From the NCBI GenBank assembly GCA_003008705.1, contig PDUO01000026.1:558001-622000 (forward strand): 64,000 bases of DNA. Reading direction: 5' to 3'. This DNA is from Pezicula radicicola (lineage: Eukaryota > Ascomycota > Leotiomycetes > Helotiales > Dermateaceae). The position numbers and the translations under genes were made by a program. The notes under the pieces are model-generated. The model saw only the letters and a program-made list of their open reading frames with translations, searched no databases and had not been told where the DNA came from. Positions 1 through 12,227 of this stretch are shown one piece after another (the first letter of the stretch is position 1; each line of letters begins with the position of its first letter).

Positions 1-177
1 TCCTGTGCTGGTTGTTAGTTGTTACGTGTGACGTGACGACTGATGCACACTAAGCAATAATTACTCTATACGGGAACCCCTCGTTCGCCAAGCCACTTGG
101 CCTTAAGCACATCGGCCCCCTTTAAACTCTTCTGGAATTTCCAAAATCAATGCATCCTGATGTCCCACATCCAAAGT

Positions 178-218
<41 letters not shown>

Positions 219-1705
219 CACACGAGAAAGTCAACAATAAACTACATTATCTATCTGTAAGGTTCAACGCCAATTCACTGCGAGAGTTAATAATCAACAA
301 GAAGAATTCAATTGTTCTCTTTGCCTTTACTAAACGCCCCTTCTCAAGTCCCCTTAGAAACAAAATAAACCGTTCCCAAGTCAAAGCTCGAGACAACGAT
401 CCAACTCTCTCGCAAACACACCTCCGAGCATCCTGGTAGTCAACCCGGCGAGCCGGCTACACTGGCCTTAAGATGTAAGGCCTAAGCTAAGTAGAGATTC
501 AAGATTCGAGATTCGAGATTCGAAATGGCAGAGAAACAAGCGGACGTTCTTCATGAACATCAAACAGACGCAGCTCGTCCCACCACCAACCCCTTTCGCT
601 TCACTTCACCACACTCAAAAACGTGACCTTCCAGTTTCGTACGAGTACAGTGCTGTAAGTGGCCCCAGTGTGGCCCTATACGGAAGTTCCTGTAGTTCCG
701 TACTTGCTATACTCTGTCCTGCTGCACTCCTGCTTGCCCTTCGCATGCTTGCTTGGATTGAATTTCCGACGACGTTTCACAAGACGAACACCCTTCCGCG
801 GCATCCACCCCACTTCTTCCCCCTTCAAGCTAGCTATTGATGTTCAGCAGGGATGCGAACATGGATTCAACAACGCTTGCAAGGGGTTGATACATCCAAG
901 CCTCCAAGGACTGCTTCGTATCGACCTGCGAGAGATGTTTCTTATCTCCTCACATCAACGTGATCAACCAACAAGTCAGTTTCTCATTCTTCTTCGTCTT
1001 CTGAATTCACTTCACCTTGCATTGTTTGCATATCAATATCTCATGCCATCCGGCCTTGATCTCCAGATAGAATCGTGCTCATCCCATATCCAAACCTTCA
1101 TCTTCATCCTTTGCGAAACCGTCGGTCAAGAAGATGTGATCCGGTGGACCAAGGTGTCTTCAGCCTTCAGGAAGCAGGATCCCATAATTCCACTCAGCAT
1201 AAAACGGGATGAGGAGTGCTGTACTCTATTCCCCACGACTGACTTCGTCATAAATCTAGCTATGCATCCTCTAATCTAATGCACAAATGAAAGGATAGTA
1301 TCATATGAATTACAATAATGTGCAATGTCTCTCTTATTTACATATTTGTCCACTGACTTCTGAGGTCGTATAAACCTTGTCTCTAAAGTTGCCCTGGTCT
1401 TCCCCATCCTTATCGTACCATAATAATTGAAACACTGAAACAAAGAAGAAAATGTCATGATGCTATGCTGTCCGTGGTATGCTGCAAAACGCCTCACCTG
1501 CGCCTCCTAACCCATTTATGCGACCCGCATGGTCAGTCTGTCAACCCCGCCTTTTCCTGCTCTGCCTTTCCCTTTTTCCATCGTGATTATCATACACTTC
1601 CAAAAAAAAATGCGCACAGTCCTTGTGTCTCTGTGTGGCATGGGCTCACCACCTCTTTTTTCAAACTCTCTTGAATCTTCGCTTCGCTTCCCTTCATCGT
1701 GACGA
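1..1705. other. Intergenic left edge, no supported gene
   Basis: The segment lies downstream of the CCH1 stop and holds no reading frame I can tie to a protein family. A poly(A) run occupies 179-216 and a short ATTCGAG-type tandem repeat lies at about 495-523. An ATG at 525 in good context opens a 34-codon frame, and a second frame starts at 553; neither resembles a known protein. A longer open frame at 659-1279 has no ATG start. The segment may be the 5' leader or first exon of a gene that I cannot resolve. Confidence 0.5.
179..216. repeat. Poly(A) homopolymer, 38 A
   Basis: An uninterrupted run of 38 adenines on the plus strand, followed by GACACACGAG. It sits in noncoding DNA. No transposon ends or target duplication are visible around it, so a retroposon tail is possible but unsupported. 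The exact length may also be a sequencing or assembly artefact. Confidence 0.9.
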
Positions 1706-4700
1706 TCAGTCTCCTCGACTCGGTCGTCTCATGGTGAAACTGCGTCTGATGCTCTCTCCCCACGCCGAATTATCCAAAACTTCAAGCACATTTTCTGCGC
1801 TGACAGCACTTCCACGCCTACTGGTGTTAGCCGAGTTCTGCCCACTATCTCCGCCTTCAAGGCTGAAGCCAGAAGCGGTAGCCCGGTTTGGTGACAATTG
1901 AGGAGATATTCTTCCAGCCGAGCCGGGTGATAATGGCCCTAGGGTGATGGAAGCCTCCGTTCCTCGTCGCTGCCGTCCTGAGGCGCCGTCGAAGCCATAA
2001 GTTATGAATGAGTTACGAGAGTCCTCGGCGTCTCGTGGTGAAAGAAGAGTGACCGATTCTGTTGCGTTCTTCTTATCGTGGCCCTCGTCGTCGATGTAAA
2101 CTTCAGGTCCGAGTTGTGGGATGGCCGTCATCCGTCCTGACTTTTTGCGTTCAACGTGCTTCCTAAACCTTCTTGACCAGTACCTGAAAGGGTGTTAATA
2201 ATCTCTTGACCAAAGCGAGACTCTATTACGTCACTTACATTGTATCAAAGAAACCAACAACAACGCGGCGACGAACCTCCTCCTCGACTCTTTGTAGGCG
2301 AGCTCTGCGACGTAAAAATTCCTCGAGCCTATAACCAGATTAGTTTTCTTATGCAGCAGCTTCCTTCGCAAGTTCTTACCTCAAGCTCTTATTGTCGCTG
2401 ATGACATTGTAATGGGCGAGAATCATAAGAACTGTTGTAAATGAGATTCCAAGGTCAGGGTCCGCTGAAACCATAACTTCTTGATAGAACATATTGTAGC
2501 GAGCCCTAGATTTCTGGACGGACCGAGGATCAATTTGAGCAAGCCTTTCATTGAGTGCTTTTATATTTACACCATTAGCTGTGCTCGTTGTAGCGATTGA
2601 GTTAATCCTTGATCCTGATGATTGCGATTGGACATCTTCTAGAATATTCCGCACAGAGTTGCCGTGACTGTAAATGCGCATTTCAAAGACTCCGGACAGT
2701 TCTCCAAGCAGCCGAGGGAAGGCTTCCTTTGATATGAATCCCGTTCCATCTGGATCCAACGTAGCCCATGCTTGCTTGAAGCGTCGGAGTTCTTCTCGAC
2801 TGATCTTCCCAAGTCCGCTCGAGTGTTGGTACACGTAACTGAAACTCTCGTAAATGAGGGACACAAACAAACTAGTGAAAATATACATGCTCAGAATATT
2901 CCAAGAGATGAAGAGACCCCGAGCCCATGGCCCGCTGCCGCAGTCACTGTCGAAGAAGGAGCTCGATGGATTACATAGCGGTGGTTCAATTGTTGCGAAG
3001 TCCTCCATGATCTGGTTCCACCCTTCACCCATGGACATGCGGAAGAGTACGACCAACGTTTTCGGGACGGTCCTGAAATTGAGGTTCCCTGTCTCATTAC
3101 TGCCGAATCGAGTAAGGCCGAAGGTTTGTGTCATTGCAATAGCAAAGACCAAAAAGAGCACAAACCATGTTGCCAGTAGATTTCCGATACTGGTCAGACT
3201 GGCTGCCGCGGTCTTGAAGAGCTGATCTAGCGCATCATTTCGAGGAATCAGGAGTAGGACGATGGAAACAAGGAACAGCTTGTGAAGTTGAATATAAGTG
3301 TCTGAACCGAAGTTTGTCAGAAGAAGTACCGTTGTAACAAAGGTTCCAGAAACGGCGAAGATTGAGAAGATATCCCAGGAGCTCCTGCGGAATCTTGCCC
3401 AGCTCAGCCCATTAATTCGTACACCGATATTGGCAATGTAAAACATGGTAAAGGCGAGGAAAAAGAAATCTCGAGTGCGGTCCCACGCAACGGGTTGGGG
3501 ATTGTATTCCAGTAGTAAGAGGATCAGGTGGCAGACGAGAATAATGGTCATACTTTGGTGCCATTTGCCATGTCTCCTAGTAGCTCTTTTATAGCACCAG
3601 TTCTTAAACTTGTTATCTCCCCTGTTAGTTGGCCGTTTCGAAGGCGATACCTGTCTCAGGAGTTTTCGCAATTCAAGCCATGATCGTTGGTCTGCAGTCA
3701 AGAATGCTACCCCTGTCTGTTCTGTGTAGTTACGCATGAACACAGAAATGAACAGCGTCAACACGAAGACAGTTGCCAAAAGGTTGAAGATGACGAAGAA
3801 CATGGCATTGCCTTGGGAAGCAAAGTCTTGTGGCTGAAGACCAGGACCTGTGATTGACTGAGCACTCCACATAACATCAACCCACCCTTCTTGAGATACA
3901 ATCTGGAAGAGTATGAACAGCGCGCCGCCGAAATTATCGAAGTCATAATACGGATTGGACACAGCTCTTGGAGCTAGTAAAGGCCAGTCGCTGCTGAAAG
4001 GTGAACTGGAATATTCCCCAAAACAATCGGTCAGATTTGTGACGCTAGAACCGTCATTACAGGATTCCATCCGACCATTGAAAAGGTTGACGCCGAATAT
4101 AGCGAAGGGAATTAGCAAAGACAAGGACACGAAAGCAGCCTAATGAGGAAAAAAGTAAGCAACTATTGTGAAAGTAGTTTTCTCAATGCGGAAGGGCAGA
4201 TTTCTTACCGAAAGGACTTTCCATCCGCCAACTAGTATCACCGAATGGAATGTTTCTTTCGCGCTATCACTGACATTGAGCAACCGTAGAGCACGAAGTG
4301 CTTTAAAAGCACCCACGGCTCTTGAGATCGCACCGTCATTTGTAAACGCAGTGATCACATTGATCCACAAAGTGACAAGCACGACACCGTCGATGAAACC
4401 CCATGAACTTCTGAAGTATGCGTTGGGAGTCCAAAAGAATCCATCCGCAATCACTTTGATCAAGGCCTCGGCTGTAAAGACAACCGCAAAGCCCGCATCC
4501 GCGAAGACAAACCAATTTGCAACTGCGAATACATGCGTTTTGAAGTATTCCCTCTGGTACAGTGGCGTAGTGATACAGGCAAGTAAGACCATCGCCACAA
4601 TGGCAGCGTAGATGAAGGCCGAGAAAACATACCATACAATCCTGTTGGGCTCCACACCATCGAACCGTTCACTCCCACGGCCAGGTCCGACAATCTTTTG

Positions 4701-7700
4701 ACAAAGGCGCCGGAGCGGATTGCTTGGCTTGAACAAAAACAGTGAATTGTTGTAGTTTGGATGGCGAGCCAGAAATTCCCGTTGAAGCCGTTTACGTTGC
4801 GAAGTGGCGGAAACGGCCTCTTTGGCCATAGTCCTGGCATCTGTATGATCATCAGTCCGGGAGAAAGTCTGCCGGTAATCATAAAACGGATTTGGTTCTC
4901 GATGCCAAATACGGTCCATGAATTTGCCTCTAGTAGAGGCCAAAAAACCCTTGCGTTCTTTAGGCGCCTCAGAAGTTGTATCTTCAACCGTTGTACGTGC
5001 TTGTGGCGGAGGTTCGGCCGACTCGTCATCAAGGAAATCCTTCACAACAGCATCTTTTAACAACATCTCTATAGTTGCCGGCCCGTAGTCCAAAGGATCC
5101 TTCCTCGTGCCTGTGTGGCCGAATCGGAAGATAGCCCCAAGAGAAAGATTGCTGGAACTGTTCCCTAGCTCCCGTCTATTAAGAAAAGACTTGACTTGCT
5201 GCATCCGCTTTTCATCTTCTGATACGTCGAAATTCTCCTGAATGACAGCTATGAACATATTGACCAGAATGAAGTTTCCGAAGATGAACCACCCAATCAT
5301 GAAGACCGCCCCAATCCACCCTGTGTTGCGTGCGTTGTCGTACGAAGTGATGTTGTACATAATCCCGGTCCAGTTCTCGCTAGATAGTACCTGGTACATT
5401 CCCAGGAATGCATTGTAGATTGTGAAGAACGTCGTCTCGATTGTGTCGCCGCTATCGTCCTGTTCTGGGATTTCCCCACGGAATAGCTGCACAGCAAAGA
5501 TGGACATAAGAAATGTCATCAAAAAAACGAAGAGCACAAGATTTCCGATACCCTTGGCATTTCCCAACACCAATGTGATCAACATTCTCGTAATCGACAC
5601 GGCCATAACAATCCGGTAAATCCTCAATACTTGGAATACTGTCAACCAAGCATAAGCTCTCCCGGAGTTCCGTATTGGGGGAATTAGGATAACGGTTGTT
5701 ATGATAGCAAGTGCCAGGTCAAACCAATTGTTCATTTTCTTGTGAAAGCCCCTAAAGTCCACTAAAAAACGAACGATGATCTCGAATAATAAGATGAACG
5801 TGACAATAACCTCGGTGGTATCGATGAAGTCTTCACGACTCTTGCTCATTGATGCACTTCGGAATGCCATTGACAGAAGATCAAAGGCAATGACAAGGAT
5901 CCAGAGCCAGTAAGTTTTGTCATACATCCGCTTTATGGTGCTGACTTTCTTCACTGCTACTGACTCCTGGACTGGCGCTCCGTCTTTTACATTGGCAGCG
6001 AAGGCACTCGCTCTCCCCTCTTCTCTGATGACTTGGAAAGAAGAAGTAATTACAGCGATCAGTAAATTCATTAGCCAAAGCATCATGATTATAATGCCGG
6101 CAGCGAAAAATAATGCTGCAGCCAGGTAGTCAGAGTCCATGGTATAGTACATTAGATCCGAGAAAGTATTGGCGCTCATAATGACAAACACGAGTTCTAA
6201 CGATTGTAGAATGTTGTTGAAGTTAACAGTGCCGTTGTTTAATTGATATTCAGGAGTCAGCTCAATGCATAGAGAACCTCGCGGACAGAGGAAGCCTTTG
6301 TGAGTAGTCGTGCCGCTTGTGAGAACTCCAAGGTCGCCCGTAAGCCATGGATCCTTGGCACCAGTCTCAGCATTGAATTGGCCTCCACAAAATTGACCTG
6401 AATTGACATATGCGGCAGTCATGTTGTTCGGGTCCAATGGATCGATCCATACGCATTGTCGGCTTAGACTTGATTTGAAGCTCTGAACTCCAACGATTGC
6501 AAAGAGCAACCAAAAGAAACCAATGAGAAAAGACACATTGACAAGTAATGGTGCTGCTTTCTTCAAACTTCGTAGGATGATCTGGTGCAATGTCAGCGAC
6601 TTATCAGTGAGCGTTTTGGGTAGTACTTACCGCCGTACCGTTCGTCAACGCGAGGAGTCGTAAGATTCGAAGACAACTTAGCATCCGAAAGACGAACAAA
6701 TGGTCACCACTCTCCACTCCGAGGATCCCCAGGATAAAGGCAGCCCAAAAGGCAACAACGGCTACGAAATCGAGCCTATTGAAGGAATGCCGCAAAAATG
6801 CACGCCTCGCAAGCTGTTGACGCTGTGCCTGCTCAACAGTAGTCACCTCAGGTCCTTGCATTGCCGTGAAAGAGCGAAGTATTGTTGGGGCCTTGTAAGG
6901 AGCATTGCGCGATTGCTTAAGGGATGGTTGCCTTTGAGGGGCAAAAACGTTACGGTATTTGTCAACGACAGCACCCTTTAGTCCTCGCTCGCGATCAATG
7001 GTGCTGTATTCCGCAGGATTTAGGATGAACCCGGATACAATCATTCGTGCTATAATCTCAATGGTAAAAATGACGAACAATCCAAGAATTGTATAGTCAG
7101 TGGGCGACTCACCCCACTGCGGTGGACGAGGGTTTGTATATACGTTCCTAGATGCGTCAAAGGCGAGAAGTATAGCCTGCAGCACAATTAAGACTAATAT
7201 AAAAGGCTCCGTTGCAGGGTAGACAAGGATGTCACAGAGCCATTTTCTGAGCCTGTTTTCTGGTGAGAATATGCCAAAACTCTTCCCTTTCAAAGGATTC
7301 GGGGGCTTTTTCTGCCACGAAGCAGATGGAGGTTCGGAGGTTGCAAAAGTAGGTGGTTCCTTCTCGAAGGGAACAGGCCAACTCTCTGGACGAAATGCTG
7401 TATGTTCATTCGGTGGATATACGGAGCTTCGTGGCGGCATATTTTCCTCATCTATACTGCCAGCTTCTCGGCGAGCTTGTTGCTCAATAAGCTCCGCCTC
7501 ACCACTCAAGTTTACTACTCGCTGCGACATTGCCCTCATTATGGTTCCAGCCCTGGACAAGGCACCGATAGTCGATGGGGATCGCGACCGTGTCCGGCCG
7601 TCCGGACTTAGTGATGCCCCAAAACTGGTTCCTCTCGAACGACCTGATACCGGGGAGATCCCCGCTTCTGCGTTCAGGAGATCGTCTCCAAGCCTGGAAG

Positions 7701-8340
7701 CTCTAGGTTTTGTTGATTCTGGCGTGAATCGTACGCTCTGAAAACTTCCCCTGTCGTCTCTATCATGTCGTTGGCCGTCCGGAGTAGAAGCTGTTGCGCC
7801 ACTGATAGGTTGGAGGTTGTCCGTCAAAGGCATAGTATCCGATTCGGACGGAAAGTAAGATTGGTTCTGTTCCATATTGGTTGTGAAGGACGATGTGTAT
7901 GGTGATACGGCATCAAAATCTTGGGTCCGGGCTCCATAAGACAAAGGTCGACTAGGAGGCGCTTGTGCTATGCTAATGTCTGGCACATTCAACCCAGCAA
8001 ACCCCATTGCGGATTGAAAATCTGCAGGACTATCAATAGGTGAAAGAGGAGTCTCCTCTCCAATGGAGGAGTGTAGGTGCGAAGGAGGTGGTGCTCTGTT
8101 GGTGCGTTGTGACATCCTCGCTGTTGGACTAGGAGAGCTGTCGCCCAGTCTTTCATATCGAGGGCCATAACCATGTCCACTCATCGGCCTCGAGCTTCCT
8201 GTCAACAAACTCCTTCCCCGACTCTGCCGGTGATCGCCATCTCCCACATCCACTGAATCTGGAGGTCTTTGTAGGTCCCGCAAAGGTATCGATTGTGGAG
8301 GGGTCGACGGGTGACTAGGATCTTGATGGGTAGAAGGCAT
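1706..8340 (-). CDS. CCH1: Cch1 high-affinity voltage-gated calcium channel, pore-forming subunit
   Basis: Five exons join in phase: 8340-6631, 6581-4209, 4139-2380, 2328-2239 and 2183-1706, giving 2136 aa. The ATG at 8340 is the first in frame. The protein has a serine/proline-rich cytosolic N-terminus (about 1-360), then four six-helix repeats starting near residues 375, 797, 1224 and 1559. Each repeat has an arginine-bearing S4 helix (for example FRMLSCLRILRLLALT in repeat I) and a pore loop. The selectivity positions read N (near 702), E (974), E (1444) and E (1734). An EF-hand-like stretch, DPDGTGFISKEAF, lies near 1821 after the last S6, then a basic and serine-rich tail. In fungi Cch1 works with Mid1 in the plasma membrane to import Ca2+ during stress, low calcium or mating. 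Length matches the fungal family. The divergent neighbour at 9429 shares 1.1 kb of upstream DNA. Confidence 0.95.
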
Positions 8341-9428
8341 TGTGGCAGATGCCAACAGTAGAGAATGTGAGGTTGTATAATATTATCGTGCTCTGTCGCA
8401 GTCGCCAGCAAACTTCTGTTCGACGTTGCGTAAGTCCCAGAAGGGGTACCGTCTCGGTTGCGCAGCGCGCGGTCTATCTTTGTCGTCAAGTCGTGTTCAT
8501 CATTAAATAATTAGAATGAGTGTGCAGGCACGTCGAAAGTAGATTGTTTCCTAGTACTCTTCTGTAGCTTCCTGCTTGGCGGATAGATAGTACTAGCAAA
8601 ACAAAAGCTTGATGAACGAGAGAGGGATTCGAGGTGCAGTGTGTGGATTGTCGTCGTCAAGAACTGGCTGGTGCATTGAAGGTTAACTCGTACTCACGAA
8701 ACGTCTGGTCCAACAGGGGTGCCCCTGGCCAATGGCTCAGCCCAACAGGCTTCTGTACAGCCTCGACAGGTCCCATATCTTAACCGTCCCAGAATAGAAA
8801 GAAACGCACGTGAAAAGAAAAGAAATACGAGATGTTGCCAGTTAAGGAATGACAGTATTTTTCTGATGATTGTCATTACCTAGGTGCCTATCTTTCTAAC
8901 CATAGATGCTGTTATCAGCAGGAGCAGTGAGCATAGTGCCCGTCAGGACTGTAACAAGAATAATGGGTAGATATGCTTCATCCAAAGGTCGTGTTACAGA
9001 ATAGCGCAGTCCTATCAGATCCCAGTCTGCCAGAGATCTGCTTTGGGATACGTGAGACGATCTTGCCTGCTATGACCTTAGCGCCATTCCTCACAATCAA
9101 GGCACAAAACACAAAAACATCCCGTCTGAAGTGCACAAAGGTCACGTGTGATTTGCCATAAAATATTAAAGTGGGCCTCGGCTTAGCATTTCGCCGTGCC
9201 CGTCCTGAAGACTTTCGCCTGTCGCGTATTGAGAGCGCAGCGCGTCCAACATAATCGTACCAAGGGCAGCATCTCACATTCAACCCCATCTAACGACGGC
9301 ACTAGCATTGCACTGAGCACCCTCCATAATTCGCTCAGTAATCCCCCTACAATATTCACATACGCCGTGGGACTTCTTCACTCCGCATGTGACGCAGCCC
9401 CGCCATCTACAATCATTAAGCTGCCATC
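8341..9428. promoter_or_regulatory. Divergent promoter region between CCH1 and the PHD-finger gene
   Basis: These 1.09 kb separate two genes transcribed away from each other, so both promoters and 5' leaders must lie here. No long ATG-initiated frame in it looks like a protein. I could not identify a specific factor-binding site with confidence. Confidence 0.6.
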
Positions 9429-12227
9429 ATGGTTTCGTCTAGGAAGAGAGGACGGCAAGAGATGGAGGCCGTCGAGGCTCTTAAGGAACCCAGCCTTCTA
9501 GAGCGCATTCGCAACATGTGGGAGTTTGCAAATTTAGTGCAATACATTTACACATTTGGGGCTGCCGTCAAGATTGACGAAAATCTAGACGTCGAGGTAT
9601 GCTTTAGCCTTATCAACGAGCATCATTGCGCTCCGTGGAAATTAACACTGGCCTCCTAGGACCTCGAGATGGAATGTCTAAAGAGTCATTCGACCGTCTT
9701 ACCCGAGATTGCCCTTGCTCTTCTCAAATTCGTTTCCTCTCACAGGGGCTTAACGTAAGTCTTCTTCCTTCTACTTATTGTACCTCTACTCACCTAATAT
9801 AGCCCTGAGATATTCGATGAGTATACCCGGCGTCAATATGTTGCCAAAGCACCTGAACGTAACCCGTTCGGCGTCGAAGAAGAACCTGCGAAATTCAACG
9901 ACTTCGACATATTCACAAAGGTAGGCTGAGGTCTATTTAGGGTGGCAAGTTTATATATAGGGATAATTCTAATAATCATGCTACTAGATTCGAGTACTGC
10001 AACAACTCTCAATTTGGACCTTTGGCAACCCAGACCGCATTCGAGAGAAGATGACGGAACAAAAGGACAGCGAGCAGACATTATGGGTATGTTACTTCCT
10101 GTCTACACTTCTATATAGAATATCTAACACAACTCACAGCGCATTGAACCATTTGGATGGGACGCCGAAGATCGCACCTATATCGTATTAGATGACAACA
10201 GACTATATCGTAGAACAGATCCTCCACCCCCGCCACCCCCCGCTGCAAAACCAAAAAAGAACTCGAAGAAGGCCAAGGCTGCACTAAGAGCAAGCAAGCG
10301 GAGGAGGGTTTCAGCTGTGGTGGAGAGTGATGCTGATCCAGGCGATGATCAAGGTACCGAGGACCAAGAAGTTAATATTGACAACAAGGACGACACTTTT
10401 GGTGGCATGAAATGGGAATGCCTTGCCGTTACTCTGGACGACTTCACCAGCTTTATCGCAACGATAGAGAAGAGTCGGGATCCGAATGAGAAATTGCTAC
10501 GCAAGCGTATTATGGATGATGTTCTCCCACTTCTAGAGAAACAGGAGGAGTCGAGAAAACGGAAGGCTGCGCAGAAGCAGCGTGAGTTAGAAAATCTCGA
10601 GAAGCTTGCTACAGCGAAGCGCTCAAGCAGAATTGCTGGTAGACAGGAGCAACAGAAGCAAGAGGAAGAGGCTAGGGAAGCTGAGCGGAAAAAGCAAGCT
10701 GAACTTGCTATGGCAAAGAAGGAGCAGGAGAAGTGGATGAAGCTTGAGAAGGAGAGGGAGTCTCGAATGCAGACACGAGAACAACGTCTGAAAGAAAGAG
10801 AAGCGCGGCGCATTCTTCATGAAGAGGAGCTTGCAAATCTCTCGGAAGATAGTAAGAAGATCGAGACTGGCAACGGTCGTTTATCTGAGCGTCACCTCAA
10901 GGCCGAGATTGAGAGAAAGAAGAAGGCACTCGAAGAGATTGCTGAGGAAGATGATTGGATATTCGACTGCATCTGCGGTTCCTATGGCAAAATTGATGAC
11001 GGTACCCACAGCATTGCTTGTGACAAATGCAACATATGGCAGCACAGCAAGTGCGTTGGCGTTAGCCAGGCGGAGGCGGAACGAGACGACTTCTCTTTCG
11101 TATGCCAAACCTGTAAACGCAGAGCAGCAGATGCAGAACGCGCCAAGACTCACCCTCCGATCAAGATTAGGATCAATCGACCTGGGTCATCATCTTCTCC
11201 AATGCCAGTAAAGCAGAATGGGCCACCGCCGTCGTCCAAGGCGTCAAATGCTAATGCTCATGTCGTTCAACCCGAAGCGGCAGCCCAGTTGCCTCAGAAC
11301 GGCATTTCGAGCCAACAATCGCCTCAAAAACCAGCTCTGACCCAAGCAGCTCCTAGTCCCATTAAATTCCGTCCTGTCCACGGTCAGTCGCCGCAACAGA
11401 GACCTACCAATACAGCACATCCAGGCAGCTCACCTCATTCGAATGGAACAAACCCATTTCAGCCACCAACCGTCTCGGGTCCAGCTTCAGGTGCACATGC
11501 ATTCTCATCACCACAGCCACATAGCCCTTATATTCTTGCTCCACCAGCGCAACCTTATGCGTACCCATCTGCCAATGGCTATCCACCACAATACACGCAG
11601 GGACAGTCACAGGCCTGGTCTAGATCCAACGAGGCACATAATGGATACGCAGCTCAGTCCCCGCCTCAAGCTCAAGGATATCAAAGTGTATCCCCTCAAG
11701 TACCGGCATCTCGGCCGATGTCTTCCGGCAGCACTCAGGTTATGCCACCAACTCCACAGGTGATGAACGGACAGCGACAAGTAGCCAACTCCATAGACCA
11801 CCGTCGAAGTTCTTTCAACATGTCCTCCCCTCTTGTGGGAGTCCCTGTGCTCACTCCAATGAACAAATCGGCTATGCCCTTCTCAGCCAATGGCACCCCA
11901 GCCCCAGTATTTAATCCAAGTGCTCAGTCAACCCAGTTTTCACCACCGCAGCGGGGCTCTTCTCCTATAACACAGGAGGTTCCATCAAAGACTGATCCTA
12001 GCCAGGCTGCAGCCCTTCCCCCGGCAAGTTCAGGTATTTCCCCAACAAAGCACTCTCCCCCTACACCTAAGTCGTCGGGTGCGAACGGGATACTTGGCCC
12101 GGTCACCCCCACGGTGCTCCCACCTGTGGCTTCCTTATCACCTAGCCCACAACTTCAGAACTTAAGCCCACCGGTAAAGCTTTCTAAGCCGGAAACAACC
12201 CCACAAAGCAGCCAGAGCGTTTCTTAG
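9429..12227 (+). CDS. PHD-finger chromatin protein with DDT/WHIM-like N-terminus
   Basis: Five exons join in phase: 9429-9596, 9660-9754, 9803-9920, 9988-10086 and 10140-12227, giving 855 aa. Residues 1-160 form a compact region rich in leucine and aromatic residues (for example LPEIALALLKFVSSHRG) that resembles the DDT/WHIM part of RSF1- and CECR2-type remodelling factors. A charged Lys/Glu/Arg coiled coil spans about 294-425. A canonical C4HC3 PHD finger follows at about 437-487 (C-x-C, C-x2-C, H-x2-C, C-x2-C), with the acidic and aromatic residues usual for reading histone H3 tails. The remaining 370 residues are low-complexity Pro/Ser/Gln. The order suggests a nuclear histone-reading protein of the RSF1/CECR2 type. 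The family is inferred from domain order and I cannot name an ortholog. The PHD finger itself is certain. Confidence 0.88.

Noticed and set aside
659..1279. 206-codon open frame at the left edge
   Set aside because: It opens with GTG rather than ATG, has no recognisable motif and covers a likely splice donor at 654, so it is more probably noncoding.
4460..5032. 190-codon minus frame inside CCH1
   Set aside because: It overlaps the calcium channel exon in another frame and shows no family features.
10349..10813. Long minus-strand frame inside the PHD-finger gene
   Set aside because: It is antisense to the Lys/Glu coiled coil. The Ser/Phe-rich product is what the complement of such codons gives.
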